Shown here in pieces: positions 41,141 to 49,095 of a DNA stretch of 64,000 bases. The DNA is from UBA9676 sp963837105 (GTDB lineage Bacteria; Actinomycetota; Actinomycetes; Streptosporangiales; Streptosporangiaceae). A program made the translations under genes and the position numbers. The stretch spans positions 62,001 through 126,000 of the forward strand of contig CAWIMG010000039.1 of the NCBI GenBank assembly GCA_963837105.1, read 5' to 3'. The notes below the pieces were generated by a model that was not told the DNA's origin, ran no database searches, and was given only the letters and a program-made list of their open reading frames with translations. Position 1 is the stretch's first letter. Every line of letters starts with the position of its first letter.

Positions 41141-42172
41141 CTACCGGTGGGCCCAGGTGAGGACCACCTTGCCGCAGTGGGCACTGCGCACGGTCCCGAA
41201 GGCCTGGCCGAAATCGGCGGCATCGAACCTGTGCGTGATGACTGGTGAGATATCAAGTCCCGAGTGGACCAGCACCGACATCTCGTACCAGGTCTCGAAC
41301 ATCTGGCGGCCGTAGATGCCCTTGATCGTGGTCATGTTGGTCACCAGGTGCGCCCAGTCGATCCCGAACTCCTCGGTGGGCAGGCCGAGCATGGCGATCT
41401 TGCCGCCGTGCGTCATCGTGGCCAGCATCTCCCGCAGCGCGGCCGGCTTGCCGGACATCTCCAGGCCGACGTCGAAGCCCTCGCGCATGCCGAGTCCGGG
41501 CATGACGTCGCTCAGCCTGGTCTCGGCGGTGTTCACGGCCAGGCTCACGCCGATCCGCCGGGCCAGGTCCAGCCGGTAGCCCGACACGTCACTGATGACG
41601 ACATACCGGGCGCCGGCGTGCCTGGCCACGATGGCGGCCATCAGCCCGATCGGGCCGGCGCCGGTGATGAGGATGTCCTCGCCCAGGATGGGGAACGTCA
41701 GCGCCGAGTGAACGGCGTTGCCGAACGGGTCGAAGATGGCGGCGACGTCGAGGTCGATGTCGCCCTCATGCCGCCAGACATTTCCGGCCGGCAGCGCGAT
41801 GTACTCGGCGAACGCCCCCGGGTAGTTGACGCCCACCCCCTTGGTGTGCGCGCACTGGACGCGCCGGCCGGCCATGCAGTTACGGCAGCGGCCGCACACC
41901 AGATGGCCCTCACCGCTGACAAGCTGGCCCGCGCGGAGTTCTTTCACGTCAGACCCGGTATCCACGATCTCGCCGACGAACTCATGCCCGATCACCAGCG
42001 GCACCGGCACGTTCGCCTGCGCCCAGCTGTCCCAGTCGTAGATGTGCAGGTCCGTGCCGCAGACACCGGTTCTGAGCACGCGGATCAGCACGTCGTCCCG
42101 GCCCAGACCGGGGACGGGCACGTCCTCGAGCCAGAGGCCGGGCCCGGCTTCGGCTTTGACCAGGGCCTTCAT
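41141..42172 (-). CDS. tdh: L-threonine 3-dehydrogenase
   Basis: 343 residues of the zinc-dependent MDR family. Catalytic zinc ligands are Cys38 (GVCGTD), His63 and Glu64 (GHEFVG); structural zinc Cys93, Cys96, Cys99 and Cys107 are present; the NAD loop reads GAGPIGLMAA. IYDWDSWAQ and GVGVNYPGAFAEYI are typical of Tdh. It oxidises L-threonine to 2-amino-3-ketobutyrate, which Kbl then splits. The frameshifted permease lies directly upstream on the same strand, so an amino-acid uptake and breakdown unit is likely. Confidence 0.95.
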   Translation of the reverse strand: MKALVKAEAGPGLWLEDVPVPGLGRDDVLIRVLRTGVCGTDLHIYDWDSWAQANVPVPLVIGHEFVGEIVDTGSDVKELRAGQLVSGEGHLVCGRCRNCMAGRRVQCAHTKGVGVNYPGAFAEYIALPAGNVWRHEGDIDLDVAAIFDPFGNAVHSALTFPILGEDILITGAGPIGLMAAIVARHAGARYVVISDVSGYRLDLARRIGVSLAVNTAETRLSDVMPGLGMREGFDVGLEMSGKPAALREMLATMTHGGKIAMLGLPTEEFGIDWAHLVTNMTTIKGIYGRQMFETWYEMSVLVHSGLDISPVITHRFDAADFGQAFGTVRSAHCGKVVLTWAHR

Positions 42173-42310
42173 CCGCTGCTCGCTCCCGGGGTACGCGCTC
42201 CTGGCGGGCCGCTGTGGCGCTCAGCGCTTCCTTCCCAGCCGGCCATGCCGTCTGCTCCCGCCTGCCCAGCACCCTATCCCCGCCGGTTAGTGCTTGCCTT
42301 CCAGCCCGGT

Positions 42311-43711
42311 TTGCGGAATCGTCCAGCAGGAGCGGTGGGAGGATCCCGATGGCGATAATCCCGGCGAGTATCAGGAGTGCGTACCGCAGTGGGCTGGAGT
42401 GACCGAACTGCGCCGGCGGGATGAACCCGATCACCAGCGCGGCCACCGATGACACGGCGCCGAGCAGGCACAGCAGCCCCAGTGCCGGAGCCCGGTAACC
42501 GCGCGGATGGTCCGGCTGGGAACGGCGCAGCCTGATCGCGGCGACGAACATCAGCACGTACATGATCAGGTACACCTGGGTGGCCATGGCGGCGAAGATC
42601 CAGTACGCGTGCGAAACGCTCGGCAGGAAGGCATACAGCAAGGCGAGACCGTGATCACGGCGCCCTGTGCGGCGAGAATGCGCACCTCGATGCCTTTGCC
42701 ATTCACCCGCTGGAAGTAAGGGGGGAGAAATCCCTGCTCGCGCCCGATCCGCAGCAGTCCCTCCGATGGGCCGTCCAGCCAGGCCATCATCCCGGCGAGC
42801 GCGCCGACCGCCAGCGCGACCGCGATCAGCGGCACGGCGAAGGAGAGGCCAAAGTGAGCCAGCAGGCTGCTGAAGGCCTGCATGACGCCGGCGGTGAAGC
42901 TGATCTGGGTGGCGGGAATCACCCAGGAGATCGCCAGCGTCGGGAGGATGAACACGGCCAGGACCAGCGCCATGGCGAGGAAGATGGATTTGGGGAAGTC
43001 ACGCCCAGGGTTCCGGAGTTCGTCTACGTACACGGCGTTGACTTCGATGCCCGCGTAGGTGAAGAAGCTGTTGACAACCAGGGCGATGCTGGCAAGCCCA
43101 TTCCAGGCCGGCAGCAGATGAGACGCGGTCATCGGCGCGGCTGAGTGGTTCCCCTGGAGCAGGTAGGCGATGCCAAGCGCGACCAGGATCGCGCCCGGGA
43201 TCAGCGTCCCGAGCATGGTCCCGCCGGACGACAGTTCGGCCACCAGCGCTGCCCCGCGCGAGGACAGCAGAACGCCGCCCCAGAACAAGATGATGATGAC
43301 GACCGCGTTGTAGACGCCGTTACCGGCCAGCGGCGGGTCGGTGACATAGGCGAGCGTGCCGGCGACGTAGGCGAGCAATGCCGGGTAATAGAAGATCGTC
43401 TGGGCGAACTCGCACCACACCGCCAGCAGCCCCATGGGGGCGGAGATGCCTGCCTCCACCCAGTTGTAGATCCCGCCCGGCCAGCCCGACGCCAGTTCCG
43501 CCGCGACCAGCGATACCGGCAGCAGGAACACCAGCGCGGGCAGTACATACAGGAACACCGAGGCGAGACCGAAGACCGCCATCGCCGGGGCCGACCCCAG
43601 GTAGCCGACCGATCCCACCGTCATCATCGCCAGCGCCGGCCAGGTGATGAGCCCCCGCGGCCGGCCCGCCACCCGGCGGGCCAGGCGTGGCCGGCCGTGA
43701 TCGAGGGCCAT
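42311..43711 (-). pseudogene. APC-superfamily amino-acid permease with a one-base frameshift
   Basis: From ATG 43711 the frame gives an N-terminal part with about ten membrane helices (for example LITWPALAMMTVGSVGYLGS, IYNWVEAGISAPMGLLAVWC, FTYAGIEVNAVYVDELRNPG). At about 42650 it switches to junk after AAQGAVITVS. A one-base insertion near 42645 restores LALLYAFLPSVSHAYWIFAA and two more helices (VYLIMYVLMFVAAIRL, LGLLCLLGAVSSVAALVIGF), ending near 42311. No stop follows in that frame before tdh. The gene resembles glutamate/GABA-type antiporters and lies upstream of tdh-kbl. The clean restoration suggests a recent mutation or a sequencing error. Confidence 0.78.
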
Positions 43712-43922
43712 AGCCACAGCGACCGCTGGCCGCGGCTGACGGCGCCTGCGCACCCACACGGTTACCGCCGCTGGACCCGGGCGCGGACCGGCAGGCGGCG
43801 TGCGGCCAGATCACCCGGGCTCACCGCTGGCGCGGATCGGGCAACGCAGGCTGGGCCGGGTCTCATCCGGGATCCTGGTAGCGAAGGTTGGCCGGTGCGG
43901 AGCGTCAGGCAGCGTGACTCGC

Positions 43923-43959
43923 GGCCAGGGGCTCCGCGACTGCCGCAAAGCCCCTGGCC
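43923..43959 (-). terminator. Hairpin directly downstream of the tRNA-Ser(GCT)-like relic
   Basis: GGCCAGGGGCT (43923-43933) pairs perfectly with AGCCCCTGGCC (43949-43959) around a 15-base loop. It lies 5 bp past the 3' end of the tRNA-like sequence on the reverse strand and is probably the native terminator of the original tRNA gene. No T tract is evident. Confidence 0.6.
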
Positions 43960-43964
43960 ATGAG

Positions 43965-44037
43965 CGGAGGCTCGGGGATTTGAACCCCGGAAGGGCGCGA
44001 ACCCTAACCGCATTAGCAGTCCCGTCTGCGAGCCTCA
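43965..44037 (-). other. tRNA-Ser(GCT) 3'-half relic / tRNA-like sequence
   Basis: On the reverse strand CTGCTAA (anticodon loop, GCT) is followed by a class II variable arm (AGGGTTCGCGCCCT), a perfect T arm (CGGGGTTCAAATCCCCG) and acceptor end AGCCTCCG. The 5' side lacks a D arm and its anticodon-stem strand does not pair, although GAGGCTC there can pair with the acceptor end. It therefore looks like a 3'-half att scar rather than a working tRNA. The adjacent DNA up to 49.8 kb is accessory, consistent with an element integrated here. 44038-44205 holds no supported gene. Confidence 0.55.
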
Positions 44038-44205
44038 ACCGGGCGCAAGTCGAAACAAGCCGCTGCTATCCGTGCAGGTCAGAATGGATGCGCAGGGCAA
44101 GGCGGTGAAAGCCGGCGCAATCCGGCGGATACGGCTTGTGCCAGCAATGTGCCAGCACGGGGCATCGATGCGGTGACCTCCAGGTAGACGTCTTCATCGC
44201 TGTCG

Positions 44206-44481
44206 ATGAGCTGGCACTGTTCGTCGCCCCTGCCGACCGGTGGGCACTGCGCTCGCGGGCAGCCGCCTGAAGGGGGACCCTCGCAGATTCTGGCGGTGTC
44301 GGTCGCGGGCAACGTCGGCCACGTCGCCGGGCACTCACTGGCCAGCCGGGCCACGGCCGCCGTGCCGCCCATCGCCGCCGCTGCGGCCCTGGCGGTCGGG
44401 CTCGGGGGGCTGAAGCGGGTGGTCGAGCACCATCACAGCCAGCCCGCACCCGCCCGCGTATCCCCGTACCAGTCGGGCTAA
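44206..44481 (+). pseudogene. SpdB/DUF2637-like gene, left part
   Basis: The frame contains ILAVSVAGNVGHVAGHSLAS and AVPPIAAAAALAVGLGGLKR, helical hydrophobic sequence of the kind seen in DUF2637/SpdB proteins of actinomycete integrative elements (conjugal spread). The N-terminus is not convincing and homology begins near 44278. The frame ends at the TAA in the target site of the IS4-family element, and the C-terminal part of the family is found on the other side of the IS. Confidence 0.5.
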
Positions 44482-44485
44482 AGGG

Positions 44486-44501
44486 CAAGGCCATGAAGTT
44501 A
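44486..44501 (+). repeat. Left terminal inverted repeat of the IS4-family element
   Basis: CAAGGCCATGAAGTTA, identical to the reverse complement of 47214-47229. Preceded by the target duplication GGCTAAAGGG. Confidence 0.92.
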
Positions 44502-44553
44502 AGGGGTTGGCCCTGGCGGCAACAGGCGGCCGGGTGTGGTCACGGGGCGGTTC

Positions 44554-45675
44554 TCAGTGGGTGTGCTGGAGTGCCCTGGACAGGGGTTCGGAGAGCGGGA
44601 CGGTTCGGGGCAGCAGTGTCCCGTCAAAGTAGCTGGGTTTGTGCTGGCGTAGCAGTTGTTCGCCGCCGGTTTCCCAGGAGAAGCCGCGTTTGCGCTTGAG
44701 GAGTCTGGCGAAGACTGCGCTGGCCTTGGCCGGATCGCGGGCGGCGAGCCGCCGCAGCGGTTCGGGTGAGGTGTCGGGGTCGCGCAGGAAGCCGGACAGG
44801 GTTTCGCGGTAGCGGCGGCGGGTGATCAGCGCGGGGTCGCTGAACAGTTCCTCAAGGAGGTGGTAGCCGGGGTAGAAGCTCAGTCCTTCGCCTGCGGCGA
44901 AGTGGATAGCGACGCTGTCAGCGGCGAGCAGGTCGTCGGGGAGGTCCAAAGGGGCGATCGGGGGTGGTTCCGCGCCACGGCGGGTCTGCTGGGCCAGGTG
45001 GCGGTGGAATGCCTCGACCTTGCCGGGTACTTCGGTACCGGGGACGACGATAAGGTCGGCGCCGAACAATTCCACGAACGTCTCATGATGCTGGGCAAGG
45101 ATGCGGCGGGCCTCGGCGAGTTTGGCGGGATTGCGGAAGACCGCTTCGGGGTGGCGCATTGCTTGCTTGGCGGCGGCTGCCAGCATCTGGTCACGGACAG
45201 CGGCGGGGAAGGCGGCCGGGTTGCCCGAGACCATCCAGTCCTCGCCGGCCCGCACTAGCCGGCCTACAAGGATCATGCCTTTTTTCAGCGGCTTGAACGC
45301 CCGGCGGCCCAGGTTGGACCGGGCCCGGTAGGTGAGCTCGTCCAGGAGGTTGAACAGCACCAGCGCGTCGCGGTCCTTGCCGGTGATATCAAAGACACCC
45401 TCGATGACGTCTCGCCAGCCCAGCAGCATGTCCCGATCAGCGCCGGTCAGCTCGGGATGGGCCGCGGCAAACGCTTCGACCACCGTCCTTCCTGACGGCA
45501 GCCGATGCTGCAACGCGAAGTGATCAAGGACCATGGAGAACATCGACTCGTCGGTCACCACCCCGCCCGGGAAGCTCCGCGCGATCACCGCCGACAATTC
45601 GCGATCGAAGCGGGGCGACAGGGCAAAGTCCACCAGCATCCCTTTGAGGTCCCCGGCCCGGTCCAGCAAATCCAC
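44554..45675 (-). CDS. IS passenger gene, unrecognised 373-residue protein
   Basis: I recognise no family. The protein is soluble, with no signal peptide or membrane helix. Features: MDLLDRAGDLKGMLVDFALS, an N-terminal helical part, WRDVIEGVFDITGKDRDALV with LFNLLDELTYRARSNLG and MILVGRLVRAGEDWMVSGN resembling beta-sheet segments of SEC-C-associated hypotheticals, and a basic C-terminal helical region (ARLLKRKRGFSWETGGEQLL). It lies fully inside the IS, divergent from the transposase with a 260-bp gap (45676-45935) that must hold both promoters. It may be cargo giving a host benefit, a transposition regulator, or a toxin/antitoxin-like gene; nothing in the sequence decides. Confidence 0.7.
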   Translation of the reverse strand: MDLLDRAGDLKGMLVDFALSPRFDRELSAVIARSFPGGVVTDESMFSMVLDHFALQHRLPSGRTVVEAFAAAHPELTGADRDMLLGWRDVIEGVFDITGKDRDALVLFNLLDELTYRARSNLGRRAFKPLKKGMILVGRLVRAGEDWMVSGNPAAFPAAVRDQMLAAAAKQAMRHPEAVFRNPAKLAEARRILAQHHETFVELFGADLIVVPGTEVPGKVEAFHRHLAQQTRRGAEPPPIAPLDLPDDLLAADSVAIHFAAGEGLSFYPGYHLLEELFSDPALITRRRYRETLSGFLRDPDTSPEPLRRLAARDPAKASAVFARLLKRKRGFSWETGGEQLLRQHKPSYFDGTLLPRTVPLSEPLSRALQHTH

Positions 45676-45935
45676 GTGCTACCTCCTGCTCCCGGGCGGC
45701 GATTCCCCTAGGCGACCCTATCCAGGCCCGGGCTGCCGGTGCTGCCGCTGGCGGTGAACCGGCACTCCCGGAGATCCGCGGACAGCGCTGACAGCCACCG
45801 GTAGAACGAGCGTTCATAGGGACGCCGCTTGCCCCTAAGGAGGCTCCACTGTCCGGTCAGCGTGTCATTACCCGCGAGATCGCGGTAGCCGATGGCGTCT
45901 TCGCGCCGGGCCATCTGGGCGAGCTGACGCAGATC

Positions 45936-47216
45936 GTGCCGTTCGAGATGGTCGATGCGGTCCTGGCCGGCTGCGGGGCCACTCAGCGGCGGCTGCGCAA
46001 GCTTCCCGCCCGGGTGGTGGTCTACCTGCTGCTGGCGGCCGCGCTGTTCGAGGAGCGTGGCTACCCGGCTGTGTGGGCCAGGCTCACCGCCGCCCTGGGT
46101 CCTTTGCGCCTGCCGTCGATCACCGCCACGGCGCTATGGCACGCCCGTGCCCGGCTTGGGGTGCGCCCGCTGCATGCCCTGTTTGACTTGCTGGCCCGCC
46201 CGGCCGCCGCGATCCGCACCGCTGGGGCCCGCTGGGCCGGCCTGCTGGTGGTCGCGATCGACGGCACCTGCCTGGACGTCCCCGACGACCCGGCCACCCG
46301 GGCCCGGCTGGGCAAGGGCTCCAACCAGTACACTGCCGCCTCCGGCTACCCGCAGATCCTGCTGGTCGCGCTCGTCGCGTGCGGCACCCGGGCGGTCATC
46401 GACGCCGTCTTCGGCCCGCGCAGCGGTGGCGAGACCGGCTACGGGCAGCGGCTGGCCCGCTCGCTGCGCCCTGGCATGATCGTCCTGCTGGACCGCGGCT
46501 TTACCTCCAACGCCTTCCTGGAAACGGTCGCCGGCACCGGCGCCGCGCTGCTGGCCCGGCTGTCCGCCAGCCGCAAGCCACCGGTCCTGCGCCGCCTCCC
46601 CGACGGCTCATTCCTGTCCCGGCTCGGGACAGTGGAGGCCCGCATCATCGAGTGCGAGATCACCATCGCCACCGCGGCCGGGCGGCACACCGGCATCTAC
46701 CGGCTGGCCACCACCCTGCTCGATTCCCGCCAGCACCCCGCGTTCGAGCTGGTCAAGCTCTACCACGAGCGCTGGGAAATCGAGTCCGCCTACTTCGCCT
46801 TGAAAAAGACCATGCCCGGCCGCCGCGTCCTGCGCTCGCGCACCATGCCCGGCATAGCCCAGGAGATCTACGCCCTGCTGACCGCCTACCAGGTGATCAG
46901 GATCGCCATCGCCGACACCACCATCACCGCCCCCGGCACCGACCCCGGCCGGGCCAGCTTCAGCATCGCCCTCCAGGCCGCCCGCGACCAGATCATCCAG
47001 GCCGCGAACGTGCTTGCTGGCACCGTCATCGACCTGGCCGGTGTCATCGGACGCGCCGTCCTTGACCACCCCATGCCCCCGCGCCGCCTGCGGGTCAGCC
47101 CCCGAGCCGTCAAGCGGCCGCTATCCCGCTACGCCTGCAAGAGCCTGCGCGTCAACCGGCGCACCTGCAAAGCGACCATCAGCATCGACATCTTGACAGC
47201 GCTACCCAACCCATAA
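45936..47216 (+). CDS. IS4-family transposase
   Basis: 426 residues from GTG 45936. The family N-terminal domain seems to begin earlier (ADGVFAPGHLGELTQIV in the same frame from about 45885), so translation may start upstream at a non-ATG codon near an AAGGAGG site at 45837. DDE residues: Asp in VVAIDGTCLDVP, Asp in MIVLLDRGFTSNAF and Glu in LYHERWEIESAYF (the YREK-like motif of IS4). LRKLPARVVVYLLLAAALFE is the IS4 N-terminal domain. The gene ends 13 bp before the right end of the IS. Confidence 0.93.
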   Translation: MPFEMVDAVLAGCGATQRRLRKLPARVVVYLLLAAALFEERGYPAVWARLTAALGPLRLPSITATALWHARARLGVRPLHALFDLLARPAAAIRTAGARWAGLLVVAIDGTCLDVPDDPATRARLGKGSNQYTAASGYPQILLVALVACGTRAVIDAVFGPRSGGETGYGQRLARSLRPGMIVLLDRGFTSNAFLETVAGTGAALLARLSASRKPPVLRRLPDGSFLSRLGTVEARIIECEITIATAAGRHTGIYRLATTLLDSRQHPAFELVKLYHERWEIESAYFALKKTMPGRRVLRSRTMPGIAQEIYALLTAYQVIRIAIADTTITAPGTDPGRASFSIALQAARDQIIQAANVLAGTVIDLAGVIGRAVLDHPMPPRRLRVSPRAVKRPLSRYACKSLRVNRRTCKATISIDILTALPNP

Positions 47217-47229
47217 CTTCATGGCCTTG
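47214..47229 (-). repeat. Right terminal inverted repeat of the IS4-family element
   Basis: Complement of CAAGGCCATGAAGTTA, followed by the second copy of the target duplication GGCTAAAGGG at 47230-47239. Confidence 0.92.
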
Positions 47230-47447
47230 GGCTAAAGGGTCACGGCGAGGCAGCTACCGAGCGGTTCGCCGCCGAGCTGGGCCGTGGTGAGGTGCCGGGT
47301 ATCAGGCGTATCCGCCGGGAGATGAAGGTCGGCCAGCCCCGTGCCCAGGAGGTACGGGCGTACCTGGCCAGGCTCGCCGGATCGGGGAACAGCCATGTAA
47401 CACCTTGCGTTACAGGGCTGGGTACCGAGGAAGATGATCATGACTAA
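47230..47447 (+). pseudogene. SpdB/DUF2637-like gene, right part beyond the IS
   Basis: Reading from the target duplication, the frame gives ATERFAAELGRGEVPGIRRI and RREMKVGQPRAQEVRAYLAR, ending in TAA at 47445-47447. A Arg-rich AAELxxGxVPxxRxIRRExxVGQPRAQEVRxYL tail is typical for the C-terminus of DUF2637-type element proteins. It is one frame off from the left part, so the target gene was probably already frameshifted or used another frame before the insertion. Confidence 0.6.
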
Positions 47448-47859
47448 GAGCGGTGTAACCGGCGGCCAGGGAGATGGCCTACGCAAGACTCTCGTCATCT
47501 ACAGCAATGGCGAGCGGATCGGCCGGATCGAGCTGTCAAACGGTGTCCTGATCGGCCACCCCTGGGCCGTGCAGGACATGTGCCGGTCCAAGCTGAGGCT
47601 AGCTGGCGGTGACGCAGCGGCTGCCTACGACATGCTCAACGGCTACAACAACGGCTACATCGAGATTTTCCCCACCGAACAGGACCCGCGCCGGGACGAT
47701 CCTCGCCACCGGGCGGCTGGCAGCGGACTGCATGGGCAACGGGTCATGACCAAGCGACTCGGCCACCACCCACCGAGAGACGAGATGCTCCCGGGGCTGG
47801 AGGACTTCGAGATGCACGCGAGCGAGCAGCGCCAGGAGGACGAGGACGAGGGCAGCTGA
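47440..47859 (+). CDS. Hypothetical protein of the accessory region
   Basis: 139 residues starting MTKSGVTGGQGDGLRKTLVI behind GAGGAAG. The first 75 residues form a compact domain (YSNGERIGRIELSNGVLIGH, MCRSKLRLAGGDAAAAYDML, NGYIEIFP), then a His/Arg/Glu-rich tail without clear structure (HRAAGSGLHG ... ASEQRQEDEDEGS). I do not recognise it. The start overlaps the end of the SpdB-like relic. It sits among integrative-element remnants. Confidence 0.45.
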   Translation: MTKSGVTGGQGDGLRKTLVIYSNGERIGRIELSNGVLIGHPWAVQDMCRSKLRLAGGDAAAAYDMLNGYNNGYIEIFPTEQDPRRDDPRHRAAGSGLHGQRVMTKRLGHHPPRDEMLPGLEDFEMHASEQRQEDEDEGS

Positions 47860-47944
47860 CCAGGCTGCGCAGAGACGGGCGCCCCACTGGCTACGGCTGG
47901 CGGGGCGCTCCGTTTGTGTCCGATGCGGGGTGCATGCTGGGCTG

Positions 47945-48423
47945 GTGAGTCCGCTGAATGAGCCCGATGAGCCGGTCCTGCTCGAACTAGGTCGGCTGAC
48001 CTGGGCAGCGATCAATCTGGAAGACGTCGTTCCCACGATGAGGCGCGCCCTCGGCCCGGCACCGGAGCGCCTCGAACGCGGGCCGATCTCAGGTTGGATC
48101 AGGGATGCTCTCGAAGTCCTGAGCGGCTGGCCGGAGTCAGAAGTCCAGAGGACCGCCAGCCGATGGTTCAATGCCGCCTGGGAAGCCTTGGAGGACCGGA
48201 ACCGCGTCCTGCATTCCGTGCCTGTCACGTTGACGGTGCGGTCACAGAGCACGGCCAGGCCTTGGAACACCTTCCCCGGCGCGAGGGTGAGTCCTTCAGC
48301 CGGATATTCCTGACCGTGGGCGAGCTGCGCCGTGTGCGCCAGAAGCTGGCAGAGGCACGGGATGGCTGGGTTGACATCTGCCGTGCCCTGTCGGAGGAAG
48401 GCAAGCGAAACGGCAGCGTGTGA
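47945..48423 (+). pseudogene. Hypothetical gene with one frameshift
   Basis: From GTG 47945: LLELGRLTWAAINLEDVVPT, then GWPESEVQRTASRWFNAAWE and DRNRVLHSVP. Near 48225 a one-base shift leads into VDGAVTEHGQALEHLPRREG and FLTVGELRRVRQKLAEARDG, ending TGA 48423. The two parts read as one all-helical protein of about 160 residues, so the gene is broken or misread. Family not recognised. Confidence 0.5.
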
Positions 48424-48432
48424 GGTACGCGC

Positions 48433-48657
48433 TCACTTACGCACGAACGTCCCGCGTCCGGGCACGGTGTAGATCAGCCCTTCATCCCGCAGCAGCCGCA
48501 GTGCCCGCTTGACGGTTGCGGCCGACAGCTCGCTTTCGCCAGCCAGTTCCGTGATCGACGGGACTCGCGGGCCGAGTTTCCCGGCCTTGATCTGCTGGCG
48601 CAGGATGCCCGCTAGCTGCACATACGGGTGCTCCGGCGAGTCGTTGTCGATCTTCAC
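48433..48657 (-). CDS. Short GntR-family winged-helix regulator
   Basis: 74 residues from GTG 48657: YVQLAGILRQQIKAGKLGPR, VPSITELAGESELSAATVKR, ALRLLRDEGLIYTVPGRGTF, VRK. Only the DNA-binding winged helix is present, with no ligand domain. Small GntR proteins of this kind (KorSA-like) regulate transfer and replication in actinomycete integrative elements. Three GTTAGATGAG-like repeats upstream (48699-48738) are likely operators shared with the divergent genes at 48835-49823. Confidence 0.87.
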   Translation of the reverse strand: MKIDNDSPEHPYVQLAGILRQQIKAGKLGPRVPSITELAGESELSAATVKRALRLLRDEGLIYTVPGRGTFVRK

Positions 48658-48698
48658 CCGATCACAGTACGAGCCGGGGCAGGGCCAAGCTAGACCAG

Positions 48699-48738
48699 GT
48701 TAGATGAGCTGTGGTGTAGTTAGATGAGGTTAGCTGAT
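48699..48738. promoter_or_regulatory. Three direct repeats in the divergent GntR promoter region
   Basis: GTTAGATGAG at 48699 and 48719, and GTTAGCTGAT at 48729: spacing 20 and 10 bp, so all on one face of the helix. The region is unusually AT-rich compared with its surroundings and lies between the small GntR gene and the rightward pair at 48835. Confidence 0.55.
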
Positions 48739-48834
48739 CTAGGCTGAGCACGTTCGCTGACAAAATGGCGGCCCCGCCCGGTGCGCGAACACCAGACGGG
48801 GCCTCGGGATCACCTCAGCTAGGGAGGATCACCC

Positions 48835-49095
48835 GTGGAACCCATCATTCCTGCGTCCGGCAACGGCCCGTGGCGCATCCTCATACTCGACCGCGACCCA
48901 GACGACCCGAAGTGGATTCTGGCGACGGTCACCCTCCCGTCCGACGTCCGCCCGGCGCTGCTGGACGCCGCAGGCGGCAACGCAGGCGGGCAGGCCGCAG
49001 CCGCCTGGGTGGCCGGGCTCACCGGCCGCCCGGTGACCCTGGTGCCCATCCATGACGTCCTGGCGTGGCGGGTTGACGAGGGTGGTGCGCAATGA
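48835..49095 (+). CDS. Hypothetical protein upstream of the recombinase
   Basis: 86 residues: GPWRILILDRDPDDPKWILA, TVTLPSDVRPALLDAAGGNA, VAGLTGRPVTLVPIHDVLAW. Family not recognised; a small alpha/beta domain is likely. It overlaps the start of the serine recombinase by 4 bp (ATGA), suggesting coupled expression and perhaps a role in excision or recombinase control. Confidence 0.6.
   Translation: MEPIIPASGNGPWRILILDRDPDDPKWILATVTLPSDVRPALLDAAGGNAGGQAAAAWVAGLTGRPVTLVPIHDVLAWRVDEGGAQ

Larger units (their letters stand above)
44486..47229 (+). mobile_element. IS4-family element, 2744 bp, with passenger gene and intact ends
   Basis: The ends are inverted repeats: CAAGGCCATGAAGTTA at 44486-44501 and its complement at 47214-47229 match perfectly over 16 bp and imperfectly over about 24 bp. 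The flanks GGCTAAAGGG (44476-44485 and 47230-47239) form a 10-bp target-site duplication, as expected for IS4-family transposition. Inside are a DDE transposase (rightward) and an unrelated 373-residue gene (leftward). IS4 elements are typically about 1.4-1.6 kb, so the passenger gene makes this an unusual transporter-IS. The intact transposase, ends and duplication suggest recent insertion, here into an SpdB-like gene. Confidence 0.9.

Noticed and set aside
43965..44037. Functional tRNA-Ser(GCT)
   Set aside because: No D arm and no pairing anticodon stem; the sequence is better explained as a 3'-half attachment scar.
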